Under the pieces are notes generated by a model that saw only the letters and a program-made list of their open reading frames with translations, ran no database searches and was not told where the DNA came from. This document shows positions 33,770 to 44,663 of a stretch of DNA of 64,000 bases, piece after piece. The position numbers and the translations under genes were made by a program. Source of the DNA: Triplophysa rosa (Eukaryota > Chordata > Actinopteri > Cypriniformes > Nemacheilidae); the NCBI RefSeq assembly GCF_024868665.1, contig NC_079893.1:7969882-8033881 (forward strand). The letters are read 5' to 3'. Every line of letters begins with the position of its first letter. The stretch's first letter is position 1.

Positions 33770-34717
33770 ATATTTTATTTTTTTACTTTAATTGTCGATT
33801 TGTTATGGGGAGGTTGTTAAAAAGTCTCACTAGGCACAAGCCCGAAATAGTGAAATTCTGGAATCTGGAAAAAACCTTTCAAAAGCAATTAAAGAGACAA
33901 AATAAAAAAGTTATTCAAGCTATTCTAAATTATAATAATGTTTTAAGCTATTATAAACCTGAAGAGTTTTTTTTTTTACAATCATCGGAATTGGAAGGTT
34001 CCCCTAATTGAGAAATGTTAGATAGGTTTATACTTTAATAATAAATTGTTAGCATATAAAAGAAGAAATTCACATTACAAAGGCTTTATACTTTGGAGTT
34101 AATAAACACCTGTCACTTTCCAATTCTTATGTTTTTTTTCTCAAAAAAAGGGAGGGGGGGGGAAGCACCACATGCACAATGCGCATATCTGACACATTGA
34201 GATTAGTAATAAGAGACCATTATTCGCTAAACCTAAAGCTTAGTGCACCCAATTTATTCCATATTTGACATTTACAATGAGGCTTCATGCACAATAATAA
34301 CACAAGCGAGTGGGACGCTTGAACATTGGGGTGGCCTAACAAGCCGCGTCCCATCACCGAGGTTGTCCATTTGAACCCCGGCGATATCACATTGTGGTTG
34401 AGCTTTAGAAATGCAATTGACCATTTTATTCATGAAGTCAGCTGTGGGAAACTTCCTCTTCGGTCCTTGAACTCTTACGGCAGTGGGACACCGTCAGAAA
34501 AAAACGCATAGGCTTGCATATTCATCCCGCAGTGGGTTCTTCTGCTGATGCAGATGTAATGACTGCCTGTATCATTTTAGTGAATCAGGGGAGGGGAGTG
34601 CTTTGTGGCTAATTGACTGTTATAAATGGGGGGAGAGATTTTTTTTAATTAAAATGAAAATGCTAAATATGCTGGCACACATAGGGCTACAGGTTAAGGG
34701 CATTTGTTTTTTTGTAA
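33770..34717. other. No recognisable gene
   Basis: AT-rich, with homopolymer runs (T11 near 33967, GGGAGGGGGGGGG near 34150). 34310-34520 is more balanced but shows no coding homology. Confidence 0.4.
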
Positions 34718-34721
34718 TTAA

Positions 34722-35258
34722 AGGGGTCATATGACACGGCTAAAATGAATATTATCATTTGTTTTAGATGTAGTGCAATGTGTATACACGATTTAAGGTT
34801 CAAAAACGTTGTATTTTCCACATACCGTGCATGTTTGTATCTCCTCTTTGCCCCGCCTCTCTGAAACGTGCAGATTTTTTACAAAGCTCATTGCTCTGAA
34901 AAGCGATGTGCTATGATTGGCCAGTTAACCAGTGCGTAGTGATTGGTTGAATACTGCAAGCATGTAACGGAAATGTAACGCCTCTTATCATATTTGGAAC
35001 ATCAGGTTCCAAAGCAATTGTACTGACAGGTACGCCCACCTTACTTGCGTATACATTTGGGTGGTCTTAGTCAAATCATACCACGAACTGACGTAGATTT
35101 GTGGGGGTGTGGTTACACCGGTTACATTCGCTTGAAGATAGAATGCATCTTTTGTTTTCCGACACTTTCATTTTTGTAATTTTACGTGTCTAATACATGC
35201 ATGGGCGTCTAATAACACAACAAAGACACAGAAAAAGACGTATTCGCACCATACGACC
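34722..35258. mobile_element. 'AGGGGTCATATGAC' TTAA-type miniature
   Basis: The left end AGGGGTCATATGACACGGC follows TTAA (34718-34721). The right end CACCATACGACC is followed by TTAC, i.e. a decayed inverse. The interior has conserved-looking words (CCCCGCCTCTCTGAAACGTG, CTATGATTGGCC). About 537 bp, non-coding, one of several TTAA-flanked families in the window. Confidence 0.7.
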
Positions 35259-35310
35259 TTACGGATTATACACGTGACGTTGCTTTTTAATGCAGACTTT
35301 AACAAGTTAA

Positions 35311-35707
35311 AGGGATAGTTCACCCAAAAACAAAAAAATCTGTCATCATTTACTCACCTTTGAGTTGTTCCAAATCTGTATAAATTTATTTGTTCTGATA
35401 AACACAGAAAGATATTTGGAAGAATGCTTGTAACCAAACAGTTCTTGGCCAAAATTGCTTTAGACATTTCTTTGTTCTATTGAACACAAAAGAAGATATT
35501 TTGAAGAATGTAGGGAAGCAAACAGTTCTGGGGCACTTTTGACTACCATTGTCATTTTTACTATGGTAGTCAATGGGGTCCAAGAACTGTTTGGTTACAA
35601 GCATCTGTCCAAATATCCTTCTCTGTGTTCAACCAAACAAAGAAATGTATACATCTAGAGAGTGAGTAATTCATTAAAGAATTTAAAATTTTTGGTGAAC
35701 TATCCCT
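35311..35707 (+). mobile_element. TTAA-A related element, long subtype, full length
   Basis: The ends AGGGATAGTTCACCC / GGTGAACTATCCCT have intact TTAA duplications (35307-35310; 35708-35711). The interior has words not in the short subtype (TGAGTTGTTCC, GGAAGAATGCTTGTAACCAA) and a duplicated centre around 'ATTTTGAAGAATGTAGGGAA'. About 397 bp. Confidence 0.9.
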
Positions 35708-35712
35708 TTAAA

Positions 35713-36222
35713 TAATATACTACATAAAAGCAAAAATGTGCAATCTAAAAGACTTGGACCTGATGTGACGACTAAAATTACTTTCATTGGTGTAATCTAA
35801 TGTAATCAGTTTGATTCATATTAAATTTAGTTTTTTTTACTTTAATAAAAACCACCTTCAATGTTACCACACAAAGCATATTTTTAAGTTGCCTGACAAG
35901 AATGTTTCTTAAGCTGTGGTTACGCATGGCCGTGCATTCTAATGTTCCGACCAATAAAACATCAGTGTGTGGCAAAAAGATACAAAATAGCTGGATTAAA
36001 GCTAAATGAATCCGCAGTGTTTTATCTGGAGTCCATTCGGGCCCGAAGCCTCGTGCGTGGCTGAATAACAGCAAGGTATTGGTTTTATTTAAAATCTCTA
36101 TGAAAACTTAGTAGAGTGAGTTGCATGTTTTGTCACAATATGGCTGTGCATTCTGTCTATTGTGGTGAATTATTATATGTGGTGCATCAAATCAGAGGAC
36201 CGAAACTGTTATATGTATTATA
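35713..36222. other. No recognisable feature
   Basis: Short spacer between two TTAA-A copies. A 96-codon minus-strand open frame (35784-36074) has no recognised domain. Confidence 0.35.
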
Positions 36223-36568
36223 AAAGGAACAGTTCCCCCCAAAATGAAAATTCAGTCTTCATTTTCTCACCCTCAAATTGTTCAAAATCTGTATAAATGT
36301 CTTTGTTCTGATGTACACAGAGAAGGGTATTTGGAAGAATGTTTATATCCAAACACTTGGCCACCATAGTAAGAAAAAATTATTTGTTCTGTTGATATTT
36401 TGGGGTACTTTTAACTAGCATTGTCATTTTTCCTACCATGGTAGTCAATGGTGGCCAAGAACTGTTTGGATACAAGCATTCCTCCAAAGATCTTTCTTTG
36501 TGTTCCTCAGAACAAAGACATTTATACAGATGTGGAACAACTTGAGGGTGAGTATTTGAAGGCAGAAT
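36223..36568 (+). mobile_element. TTAA-A related element, long subtype, 3' end missing
   Basis: It starts AGGAACAGTTCCCCCC and keeps ATGAAAATTCAGTC, TTTGGAAGAATG and CAACTTGAGGGTGAGTA, but breaks off before the inverted right end. Confidence 0.8.
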
Positions 36569-37373
36569 TGAAGATGGTTTACATGTTTGGCACATATGGT
36601 TCTTTCTACTCAGGGGGCCGAATGGTTTTGCTCAGCAAGATCAGAAACGAGAGAGAACATTGGCCGACAAAACAGCTTTTGCAGCGTAGTTAGAATAAAA
36701 TGAGCTGTAATTAACTAAATAAACAGAACTATTGATTCCGAGCCTTCATAACCAGAACATTAATTTACTTCACGGTGTGAAATTTACTTGAAATTTATTA
36801 TGGACGTGAGCTTCTGAATTATGAATTTAATACGGATCTCAAAATGAACTGGAGAGGGTAAACCTTATTCGAAGGTCTCCTACGAGGCGCTCTTTCGGTT
36901 GCCGGTCGATTATTTAAGTGTAGTGCCCCGAGTAATGACTGACAGCTCTAATTGCTTTGTGTTCTGTAGTCAGCAGAGAGATGAAGGAGGCATTTCTGTC
37001 AATACTTATACCTCTACCTCTCTCGGGAGGATCAACGGAGCAAGAGAGCGTTTCCTTCATTTTCCCTTTCCTCTCCACCTACCACCTCCTCACCTCAACT
37101 CCCCCGGCATCCATCACACAGGTTTTCATAGACTGAGCTTTCTTACCCCCCTCACCCTTTCCCACGTACCGGAGTCAGCAAGTGAAAATGAGTGCGAATT
37201 AACACATCGAAACTGAACGCAGTGATGTGCCAAGCCAAAGTTTTGTAAAGAACATTACACACACAGACACGTACTCACACGTTCAGTGAGAAAAACCGAG
37301 AGAAAGTTCTTCTCACTGATTAAACTGTTTTATTTTGGAAGTATTTTGATGGGCCTGTTACTGTAAGTAATAG
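36569..37373. other. No gene; candidate conserved segment
   Basis: 36880-37010 (GAGGCGCTCTTTCGG, GACTGACAGCTCTAATTGC) is balanced and repeat-free. 37020-37180 is pyrimidine-rich. The 105-codon open frame at 36899-37216 has no homology I know. Confidence 0.35.
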
Positions 37374-37377
37374 CTTT

Positions 37378-37655
37378 AAAGCAACACTATTGAACGTTTT
37401 CTCACGGCTCCCCCATGTGGTTGATAAGCGTAATTGTCTGTTACTAGTGTCGTAAATAATGTCGCTGTATAAAGCTACCCCGTGGGCAACACACGTGAAT
37501 TTGTTGCCTAAACTGATGAAACCGGTGAATGCAGAAACGTCGTTTGGAAACCATTTCACACTCTTCCGCAGGCAGGGGATGCGCGGGGCTGTGTGTACCG
37601 TAAAACAATCCAGCATTAAAGCAAAACTTTGTAATTTTTTTGACCTTAAAAAAAG
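37378..37655 (+). repeat. Probable interspersed repeat with duplicated start
   Basis: TTAAAGCAACACTATTGAAC at about 37376 and 'ATTAAAGCAAAACTTTGTAA' at about 37615 look like two starts of one family in the same orientation. The 240 bases between are less AT-rich (CCCCATGTGG, TCTTCCGCAGGCAGGGG). Similar in style to the repeat at 49160, with low confidence in family. Confidence 0.4.
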
Positions 37656-38527
37656 CTCTAAATGATTTCATTGGTAGAACAACTCTTAACTGCACGAAAT
37701 CTACTCAAGCACATGTTAATTTGACCTTTTTTAACTGTGTACTATTGCCTGCACTGATATCAGTTCATATACTGTAGACACAGTATACACAGTATACACA
37801 GTACATGACAAAATCTATTACGTGGTATTTTAACAGTCAATTATGATGATGTTAATGTAACAATCAACATTATAGAAATAATTTCAAAATAAAGAGACGT
37901 GCTCATAACATGCATCATGGAGTAAACTCAACTGCCAACCTGTTTACCCCACGATGCGACATTTAAAACATTAAGATTTAAATTACTTAAAATGGAAAAA
38001 CAATGAGTAATTAACAAGGTTTCGCAATGAACGTGCTACAGTTTGTGCTGGCTAGGCCTATAGGATTAATAATCATCCCATAGTCACTAAATCAACATAA
38101 GCTTGCTACTGTGCTACAGGTTTTTAAAACCAATATACTAACAACTCGTTTTACAGCATTAGAATCTTATATTGTGGCTATATAGTACATTTACTGTACG
38201 ACTATTTAGCAACTCACTTCGGCTACATTAATTTTCCAATTCAAATGTTTCACAATTGTTTTTAATGTTAAACTAATAAAAATGTATTCACATTTGATAC
38301 TCACACTTGATAATATTTGATACTTATTGTCGTCCACTCGTCGCTTCCATTGTCACTAAAAACCTAGGGTTCTAGAAATGCGGTCCTGAAAATGCAGCCC
38401 CCGGTTTTGCAGGCAGATGCTACTCAAATTAATACAACCAGAGTTCCTGTAAAACTAGTTATAAAAGCCAACAGTACATACATCACTATAACTGATAATT
38501 TAATGATGACATATTTTCCCTCTGCAT
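37656..38527. other. No recognisable feature
   Basis: AT-rich, with a short tandem 'ACACAGTATAC' near 37778-37801. Confidence 0.4.
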
Positions 38528-38758
38528 ACACTATAAAAAATGATGTGCCCAGGAAGCCAAATATATTTTCCCATTACTTTGTCTCATTAAAATAATTTAA
38601 ACCGTTTAAAATTCATTTTAGTTATACGAAATTCAACTAGATTGTTTTATATAATTTGAATACAATGTGATTTAAATAATTTAAATTTAAGTGTATTTTA
38701 ACTTTTTTAAACTTTTGAATTGAAGTTATCAAGTTGACGTTTTTTAAAGTAGACACTG
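38528..38758. mobile_element. Decayed CACTA-type miniature
   Basis: It starts CACTATAAAAAATGATG and runs AT-rich to AAGTTGACGTTTTTTAAAGT just before 38758. This matches the pattern of fish CACTGTAAAAA-ended miniatures with a 'TTGACT' subterminal word. The right end is damaged. Confidence 0.4.
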
Positions 38759-39821
38759 TAAACATTAATTTTAATAGGATTGATTTCTTAGAACTGTTAA
38801 CATCATGTCCCTTCATCGACTTTCAATAAAAATAAAGCATTTTCATTGCATTCCTTCAGCTTTTAGCCTTTAAGCTCCCTTGTTCGTGAAATTAAATGGC
38901 AATAATAGAAAAAAAGTATTCAAATTAATAGTGTTTCATGAAAGAAATCTGAGCCATCATCCTTCTAACCCACAAACCACTCTGCCGGCTTTTATTGTGC
39001 TACGGAGTTCCTCATGCAGCACATACAGAGCTAAATATGGCCTGATAAATGCATGCGCTGTCTTTTGATAGAAGCACATTTGCAGACCTTTAATAGCTAT
39101 TGACTTTTACCAAGCATTTTAACATAATCTGCAGAAATGGAAATATAAATATACCCTGGAATTTAGACCATTCAATATTGATGAACTATTGATTTTTATG
39201 AATCTGGGTTGCCTCGTGACTCTTCTGTGCTGTAATCATTCAAGGTAAATTAACTTTAATGTGTTGTTTTGTGAAAAGCTCGAGCAAAAATCGTTCAAGT
39301 TTTATCTCATTCATAAAGCATCTCTCTGCATCTTTTCTGTATCACTTACTGTAGCTACGTGCCGACTGCTTCCGTGAACAGCACCTAATTAAAACGGCGA
39401 TCTGGATTTATTGTCAACACAGCCCAGTAGCTGCCTTATTGAATCACAGAAGAGCTTTGAAGGTAGGAGATCATACGGGTGGAGACCCGGTTGATCTCGG
39501 CTGCTGCAAGAGTCTTGGCATCGAGAGTTTATTATTTGATGCTCTCTCTGGTTTCACAGCCTTCAACGACCTGACACATGCTGTAGTTCTGAATTCTGGC
39601 TTCGACAGTTCGAGTACTGAAAGCAAACTGATGGAAGGATGTTCACAAAATGCTGATTTTTGTTTTATCTAGACTCACATTCACTCCCAACATGGCCATT
39701 TCAGCTAGGTTTAAAACGGCCTACCTATAGTGCACTGAGAAGACTGCCATTTTGTAGTGGTGTCTGAAACCATAGTGGTTATATCGAGTGCACTCATTCA
39801 ATCCCATAGTGCATTTTACAT
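38759..39821. other. No gene; candidate conserved segment
   Basis: 38940-39070 (CACTCTGCCGGCTTTTATTG, CTAAATATGGCCTGATAAAT) lacks repeat signs. 39400-39670 is balanced with a 77-codon open frame of no known homology. Confidence 0.35.
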
Positions 39822-39935
39822 GTACGCATTTGGCAGACGCTTTATCTAAAGTGACTTGTTTGTGTGTTATGTGTTCCCCAAGACATTTTCATTGCTAACG
39901 CAATGCTCTACCAGCTGAGATACAGGAACACTTAA
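39822..39935 (+). repeat. Fish-wide short repeat, copy 3
   Basis: GCATTTGGCAGACGCTTTAT, CTAAAGTGACTT and CGCAATGCTCTACCAGCTGA match the copies at 6.2 and 27.5 kb. Confidence 0.7.
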
Positions 39936-40989
39936 TGCACCAGAATAACACGTTTACAAATGATGCACACTCAACAGCTAGAAAATACCCATAATGCACC
40001 TTAAGACTCTTGCCGCACCTCAAAACAAAATATGACAGCTCTTCTGGCGCACTCAAGTGTCTGAATTTGCTCACGTATGTTCCTTCACTGTATTACGAGT
40101 ATGTTGGTAAATTAGCAAATGTAGGGGATAGTGAATGAGGAGGTGATTTGGGATACGGCTACACTTGATAACATCAGTTAACAACAACCAGGTACCATGT
40201 CTGTGTGTGTACTGGCGTACAGTATGAAACAATTCCCTGTGATTCAGTCATAATGGTATTATAAGCTAATGAAATTCACAGGTGTGGCTATCTGGGACCT
40301 GCTTTTGGTGGGTCAGTAGCATTCTTGTGAAGCAAAGATTTTAGAAAAGAGCTTTGTTCAAACTGTAAGGGCAACAGAAACGGGAAAAATATATTTAAGT
40401 CTGTTTTACTTGTTTAAAGCCTAAAAATAATTGTTAGTCACAACTACTTTCTAACCACGTTTTGACGACGTCTTGGTAAAGTTAAATTTTTTTGGAGAAA
40501 AACTGTGGCCATGTCCTAAAATATTGTCGTGACTCTGTCCTCCGGGGAACGTTGTATGCATGGTATACTGGTTTCTAGATAACCTGGACAACTGGTACAC
40601 ATTTACATCTGTTCATTTATACTTATTATGTTATATGGGAAATTTATGATCAGAGAAAAATCTGTTGTAATGTTAAGACGAATGCTATAATCTGTCTTTT
40701 CACAGCTGAAAATGTTAAACTGGAGTTCTGCTCACATCTCTTAAACGTTAACGGTTATTTTGTTTTACGTCACTGACTGACATATTATTTAACGGTTTAT
40801 TTATGTTCTTTCTTTACTAATACTATACAGTATACCTTATATTCCTATATAATCACATTCCAACAACGTCCAATGTTATGCCGTCAAAATTCAACTGAGC
40901 CACTATGCGCGGATGGACCAATTTAACGATGTCTTTAGTACTTTTCTGGACCTTGGCAAAAACTGACACAATGATGTCTATGAGGAGGC
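39936..40989. other. No recognisable feature
   Basis: AT-rich DNA without coding content or repeat ends. Confidence 0.4.
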
Positions 40990-40992
40990 CTG

Positions 40993-42067
40993 GGGCCCGT
41001 TTCAGAAAGGAGGTTTAGTGAAAACTCTGAGTATATCAACCCTGAAATGAGGGAAACTCTGGGTTTTCCGTTTCAGAATGTGAGATATGTCAAACCCGAG
41101 AAAGTGGGGTAACTCAAGCCCGTTTCTAAAAGAGAGGTAACTTATACTCAGAGTCAGTAACCATCGTAACTTACTCTGTGAACCTAACCTGTTCGGTAGC
41201 AGGTTTTCTTTGGTAAACCCAGAGTTTCTTTCGATCTCCTCCCCCTTTTTAAAGTGCAAGTGGTGTACTTCATTCATTCTTTCATTAATACAGTCATTCA
41301 TGGCACGCATTTTGATCACACAGAGACCATCTCAGTGACTAAAATGTCATATGTGCTTTTATAGAGGATCCTGTATGTGAAGAGGCCGCATTTATTCATA
41401 GGAATGTTCTCTGATTTCAAGAGAGGAATTTAGGACCCGAGTGGAATTTTGTCATTTCCCTGTGCATTTTTTATTAAAACAGTACCATTTTTCTTTACAG
41501 TGAATTAGATAGAGCATGGTTCAAACCGATGAACAGTCTGATTTTGACATGAGAGTCTGACACAACAAGTGTCCTATTCACCATGACATATTAGACACCT
41601 CACTAGAGTACTCATGAGGAGTTTGAACATAAGATTTTTATTATTTCTGATTTATTTCTGTTGTTTCATTCATTTATTAATTCATTTACTGATTAATTTG
41701 TTTGTTTATTGGTACATTTATCTTTTTTTCAATGTCAACTTTCAACTAAGTCATTTACATATTAAAGCACATTTGTAAATCCACTGTATGCAGTGTTCCT
41801 CGCTCTCAAGCGCTTTCTGCCGCCATGTTGCTTTTTTTTTGGTGCCGTTGTCATGGTGAATCGTAATTTCGGAGCTCCATTGATCATGGCTTGTCGTAGT
41901 TGTGGTGCAAGCGCTTAACTCAAGCTAAGTCTACCCAGAGTTGATAGAACTAACTCAGATCAGCTGTTCTGATCCTAAAAACTCAATCTTTCGCATTTCG
42001 GTGTTAAACAACTCAGCGTTCACATTTTAACTCGGTGTTGGTTGAACCTCCTTATTGAAACGGGCCG
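40993..42067 (+). mobile_element. Harbinger-like DNA transposon, 1075 bp, decayed
   Basis: The left end GGGCCCGTTTCAGAAAGGAG faces the right end CCTCCTTATTGAAACGGGCC(G), with a possible CTG duplication on both sides (40990-40992; 42068-42070). Sub-terminal 'CTCTGAGTATA' and 'CTACCCAGAGTT' words recur. GGGCCCGTTTCA ends, a 3-bp duplication and the peptide remnant at 41358 all point to PIF/Harbinger. Most of the coding region is gone. Confidence 0.75.
41344..41411 (+). pseudogene. Possible N-terminal remnant of a Harbinger-type nuclease
   Basis: After ATGTCATATGTG, a one-base shift gives FIEDPVCEEAAFIHRNVL and then TGA. An 'M-S-Y-V … E-D-P-V … E-E-A' opening resembles what I remember of fish Harbinger nuclease-like proteins. 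The stretch is short and frameshifted, so this is suggestive only. Confidence 0.35.
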
Positions 42068-42149
42068 CTGGAAATCTCTCGGATGTCACCTAAATATCTC
42101 TATTTGTGCTCCGAAGATGCCGGAAGTTCTCTAAACATGTTTAACGTCA

Positions 42150-42200
42150 CATGGGTGATTAAAAAATCACACAAAGTTGATTTTTGGGTGAAGTTCCACT
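42150..42200 (+). mobile_element. Right-end fragment of a TTAA-A element
   Basis: TTGATTTTTGGGTGAAGTTC followed by CACT and TTAA. No left part. Confidence 0.55.
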
Positions 42201-42204
42201 TTAA

Positions 42205-43546
42205 AGCAAAAAAGGTTTTATGATTTCATGGGCATTTTAAGTCTTCTAAACGTCAGAAACTGGTTGTGTCACGGTTCACACAGGGGCCTGAAGTTGTAGT
42301 TCAATATACATATGCTTGTTTGAGAGAAACAGACAAAAATACATTTAAAATGTTTGTGTTGTGTAACTTGTTTCTTCTGCTAAAGAGAGAGAGAGAGAGA
42401 GACTGAACCGCTCACAGCAGGTAAGAATGTGTGGGCATGTCTGAGCAAACGCGAACTTCGCAAATGTCAGAAGTATTAAAGTTTCATTTGGTGGCTGCGG
42501 TATTTGGTGTCTTAAAATAGTCAGTAAGGACATGATTTCTAGCATGGCTTAATTAAGACAAGCCTGGTGTCATCAGCTTGCGAGGGTAATTATCATATAG
42601 TCCACGAATTCAGAGTTTTCTCCCTAATTACCAACACATTGCTCCCTCACATGATAATGCTATAATTTGATCTCAGAAATACCTCCTGCGGGGTGGAAGC
42701 ACATAATGATGGCCTAGTACCTTCGTCCAAACATTTTACAAATGGGAAACGTAACATCACAACATGAAAAGGCTAAGCAATAAAAAGACCAATATTATCC
42801 TTGCTTGACCTGTCTTTTTTTCTTTTGATCTGCTTCCTCTCGTGGTTTTCTTCCTTATCATTATTATAATTATTCAAGGTCCAAGTCGAGGGAATCTGAA
42901 GGGGCAGATATAGCAAGGCCGTGACCTATAGAAGGCTTGCAATGGTCCGAGTAATTACCACTGGACATTTATCGCACTGCTCTCATCTTGTTCTTTAATT
43001 TCTTTCTCCTCATCATGAGGAGGTTTAATAAAGTATACTAATGTTTTATAGTACTGGAGCGCAATGCTTGAATTTTTAAAGGTCATTATCATGTCAGTTA
43101 TATCGTTCACACATGCTTGGACCAGCTGCTAATACCCACTGAAGATTTGATTAATTCATTGTTGTTTCTCATACATTATCTCTGAAGAAAAGAGTTATCC
43201 AAAATATTGAAAGTCTGTCATCTACTCATCCTCATGTCAGTTTGAATCTGTCAATTTTTGTATTGTTTTCCACTGAGCTTTAGGGCTAGTGCAACATAGC
43301 AGACTGCATTGTTTTAGCTCCTTATTCACTAAAGGAATTAAGCAAAGGAGTCAGTTAATGGTGCAAACTCGGCCAAAGAATCGGAATTTTCACTATACAG
43401 TATATACTGTATACAGTACTGTGCACAAGTTTTGACATGTAAAACCCATTGGGGGTTTACAGTAAATAAAAGCCAGTTATTTATATATTTTGCTGTAGTT
43501 CGTCAGTAGGAAATATCAGTTTACATCTCCGAACATTCTTGTTGCC
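42205..43546. other. No gene; candidate conserved segment 42541-42720
   Basis: 42541-42720 (GGTGTCATCAGCTTGCGAGG, GGTAATTATCATATAG, CTCCCTAATTACC) has paired TAATTA-type homeodomain sites and no repeat signs. A short (GA)n lies at 42384-42402. Weak TTAA-A words at 43200-43270 are not enough to call a copy. Confidence 0.4.
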
Positions 43547-44140
43547 AGGAGCACAAAACCAGTTGTAAGTTGCAAGGGTGTATTTGTAGCAATATCTAAC
43601 AATACATTGTATGGGTCAGAAGCTATTTTTCTTTTATGCCAAAAACTGTTAGGATACTAAGCAAAAATGATGTTCCATGAAGATATTATGTACATTTCCT
43701 ACCCTAAATATATCAAAACTTTATTTTTGTGAGTGGATGCAGCAAAATTGTGAACAAAAATGGCCAGACACACGCCTACAAACTTCACTCGCTGCTGCCC
43801 GCTCTTTGGGAATTACCCCAAGTTTGGTATCTATGTAAAGCTTAGAATTTCAGCTTTCGGGTTCATCTACTCTCCACAACATCATAACAGCGGTAAGCCA
43901 ATAAAAAGTGTTCAAACAAACCAGTTTCTTCTTAGCAACCGCCTGCTACAGCGCCTCTGATAGAAAACTTTAAATGTGATTTTCTCAATATTTTGATTTG
44001 TTTGCACTCTCAGATTTTCAAATAATTGTATGTCGACCAAATATTGTCCTATCATCAATGGAAAGCTTTCAAATAGTGTATAAATCTCAATTTTGAAAAA
44101 TTGACCCTTTTGACTGGTTTTGTGGTCCAGGGTCACACCT
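43547..44140 (-). mobile_element. 'GTGACCCTGGACCACAAAAC' family element, centre replaced
   Basis: The left end (GCACAAAACCAGTTGTAAG, TTGTAGCAATATCTAACAAT, ACATTGTATGGGTCAG) and the right end (AAATCTCAATTTTGAAAAAT, TTTTGACTGGTTTTGTGG, CCAGGGTCACAC) belong to a very common cyprinid repeat with inverted 'CACAAAACCAGT' ends. Sequence at about 43725-43965 does not fit the usual centre and may be an insertion or replacement. Confidence 0.75.
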
Positions 44141-44197
44141 TTTTTCAGGTTTACAATGATATTTTCCACTTATTGAACATCTGAAGAGGTGACATTA

Positions 44198-44663
44198 TAT
44201 AGACCGTTTCATCGGACACGTGCGCACCTGACCCCCAGTTAACTTCCGGTTTGTGTTTGGCTAGTGTCTAATAATATAACTATTTATATATTTTTTAATT
44301 TATATTAATATTAATTTTACTATGTAATAAGTGTATTAAATAAACGATTTGTTGAATTGTGTAGTATTTTTGTTGTATTAAATAAACAATATGTTGAATG
44401 GGTCCTGTAGTTCTGTCGCATTTAAACAAACTGTATGTTACATTGACATCTAACAGTTGAGCTTGGTATCAGAGTCTAAATAAAAATATTGGAGAGACAA
44501 GTTTAGCCAAGTAATGGTTCTTCTCGGTTTCTTTTGATTGTTATCAGAAATAATCTACAGGCACTCTATTGTTTGTTAATGTGTACCGGAAGTTCAGTTG
44601 GGGTCACGAAAGTGTGCATGTGCAGTAACGTTTGTATATGTTGTTAAGATGAAACCATCTATA
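44198..44663. mobile_element. 'TATAGAC…CATCGGAC' inverted-repeat miniature, 466 bp
   Basis: The left end TATAGACCGTTTCATCGGAC … CAGTTAACTTCCGGTTTG is inverted at the right (CCGGAAGTTCAGTTGGGG … GATGAAACCATCTATA). No clear duplication; non-coding. Single ends of the same family lie at 28887 and 50475-50536. Confidence 0.8.

Noticed and set aside
34320..34400. Possible tRNA-like sequence around TTTGAACCCCGGCG
   Set aside because: No A-box at the right distance and no acceptor stem pairing.
43200..43275. Possible further TTAA-A copy
   Set aside because: Only scattered words (CTGTCATCTACTCATCC, CATGTCAGTTTGAA) match; both ends and the centre are missing.
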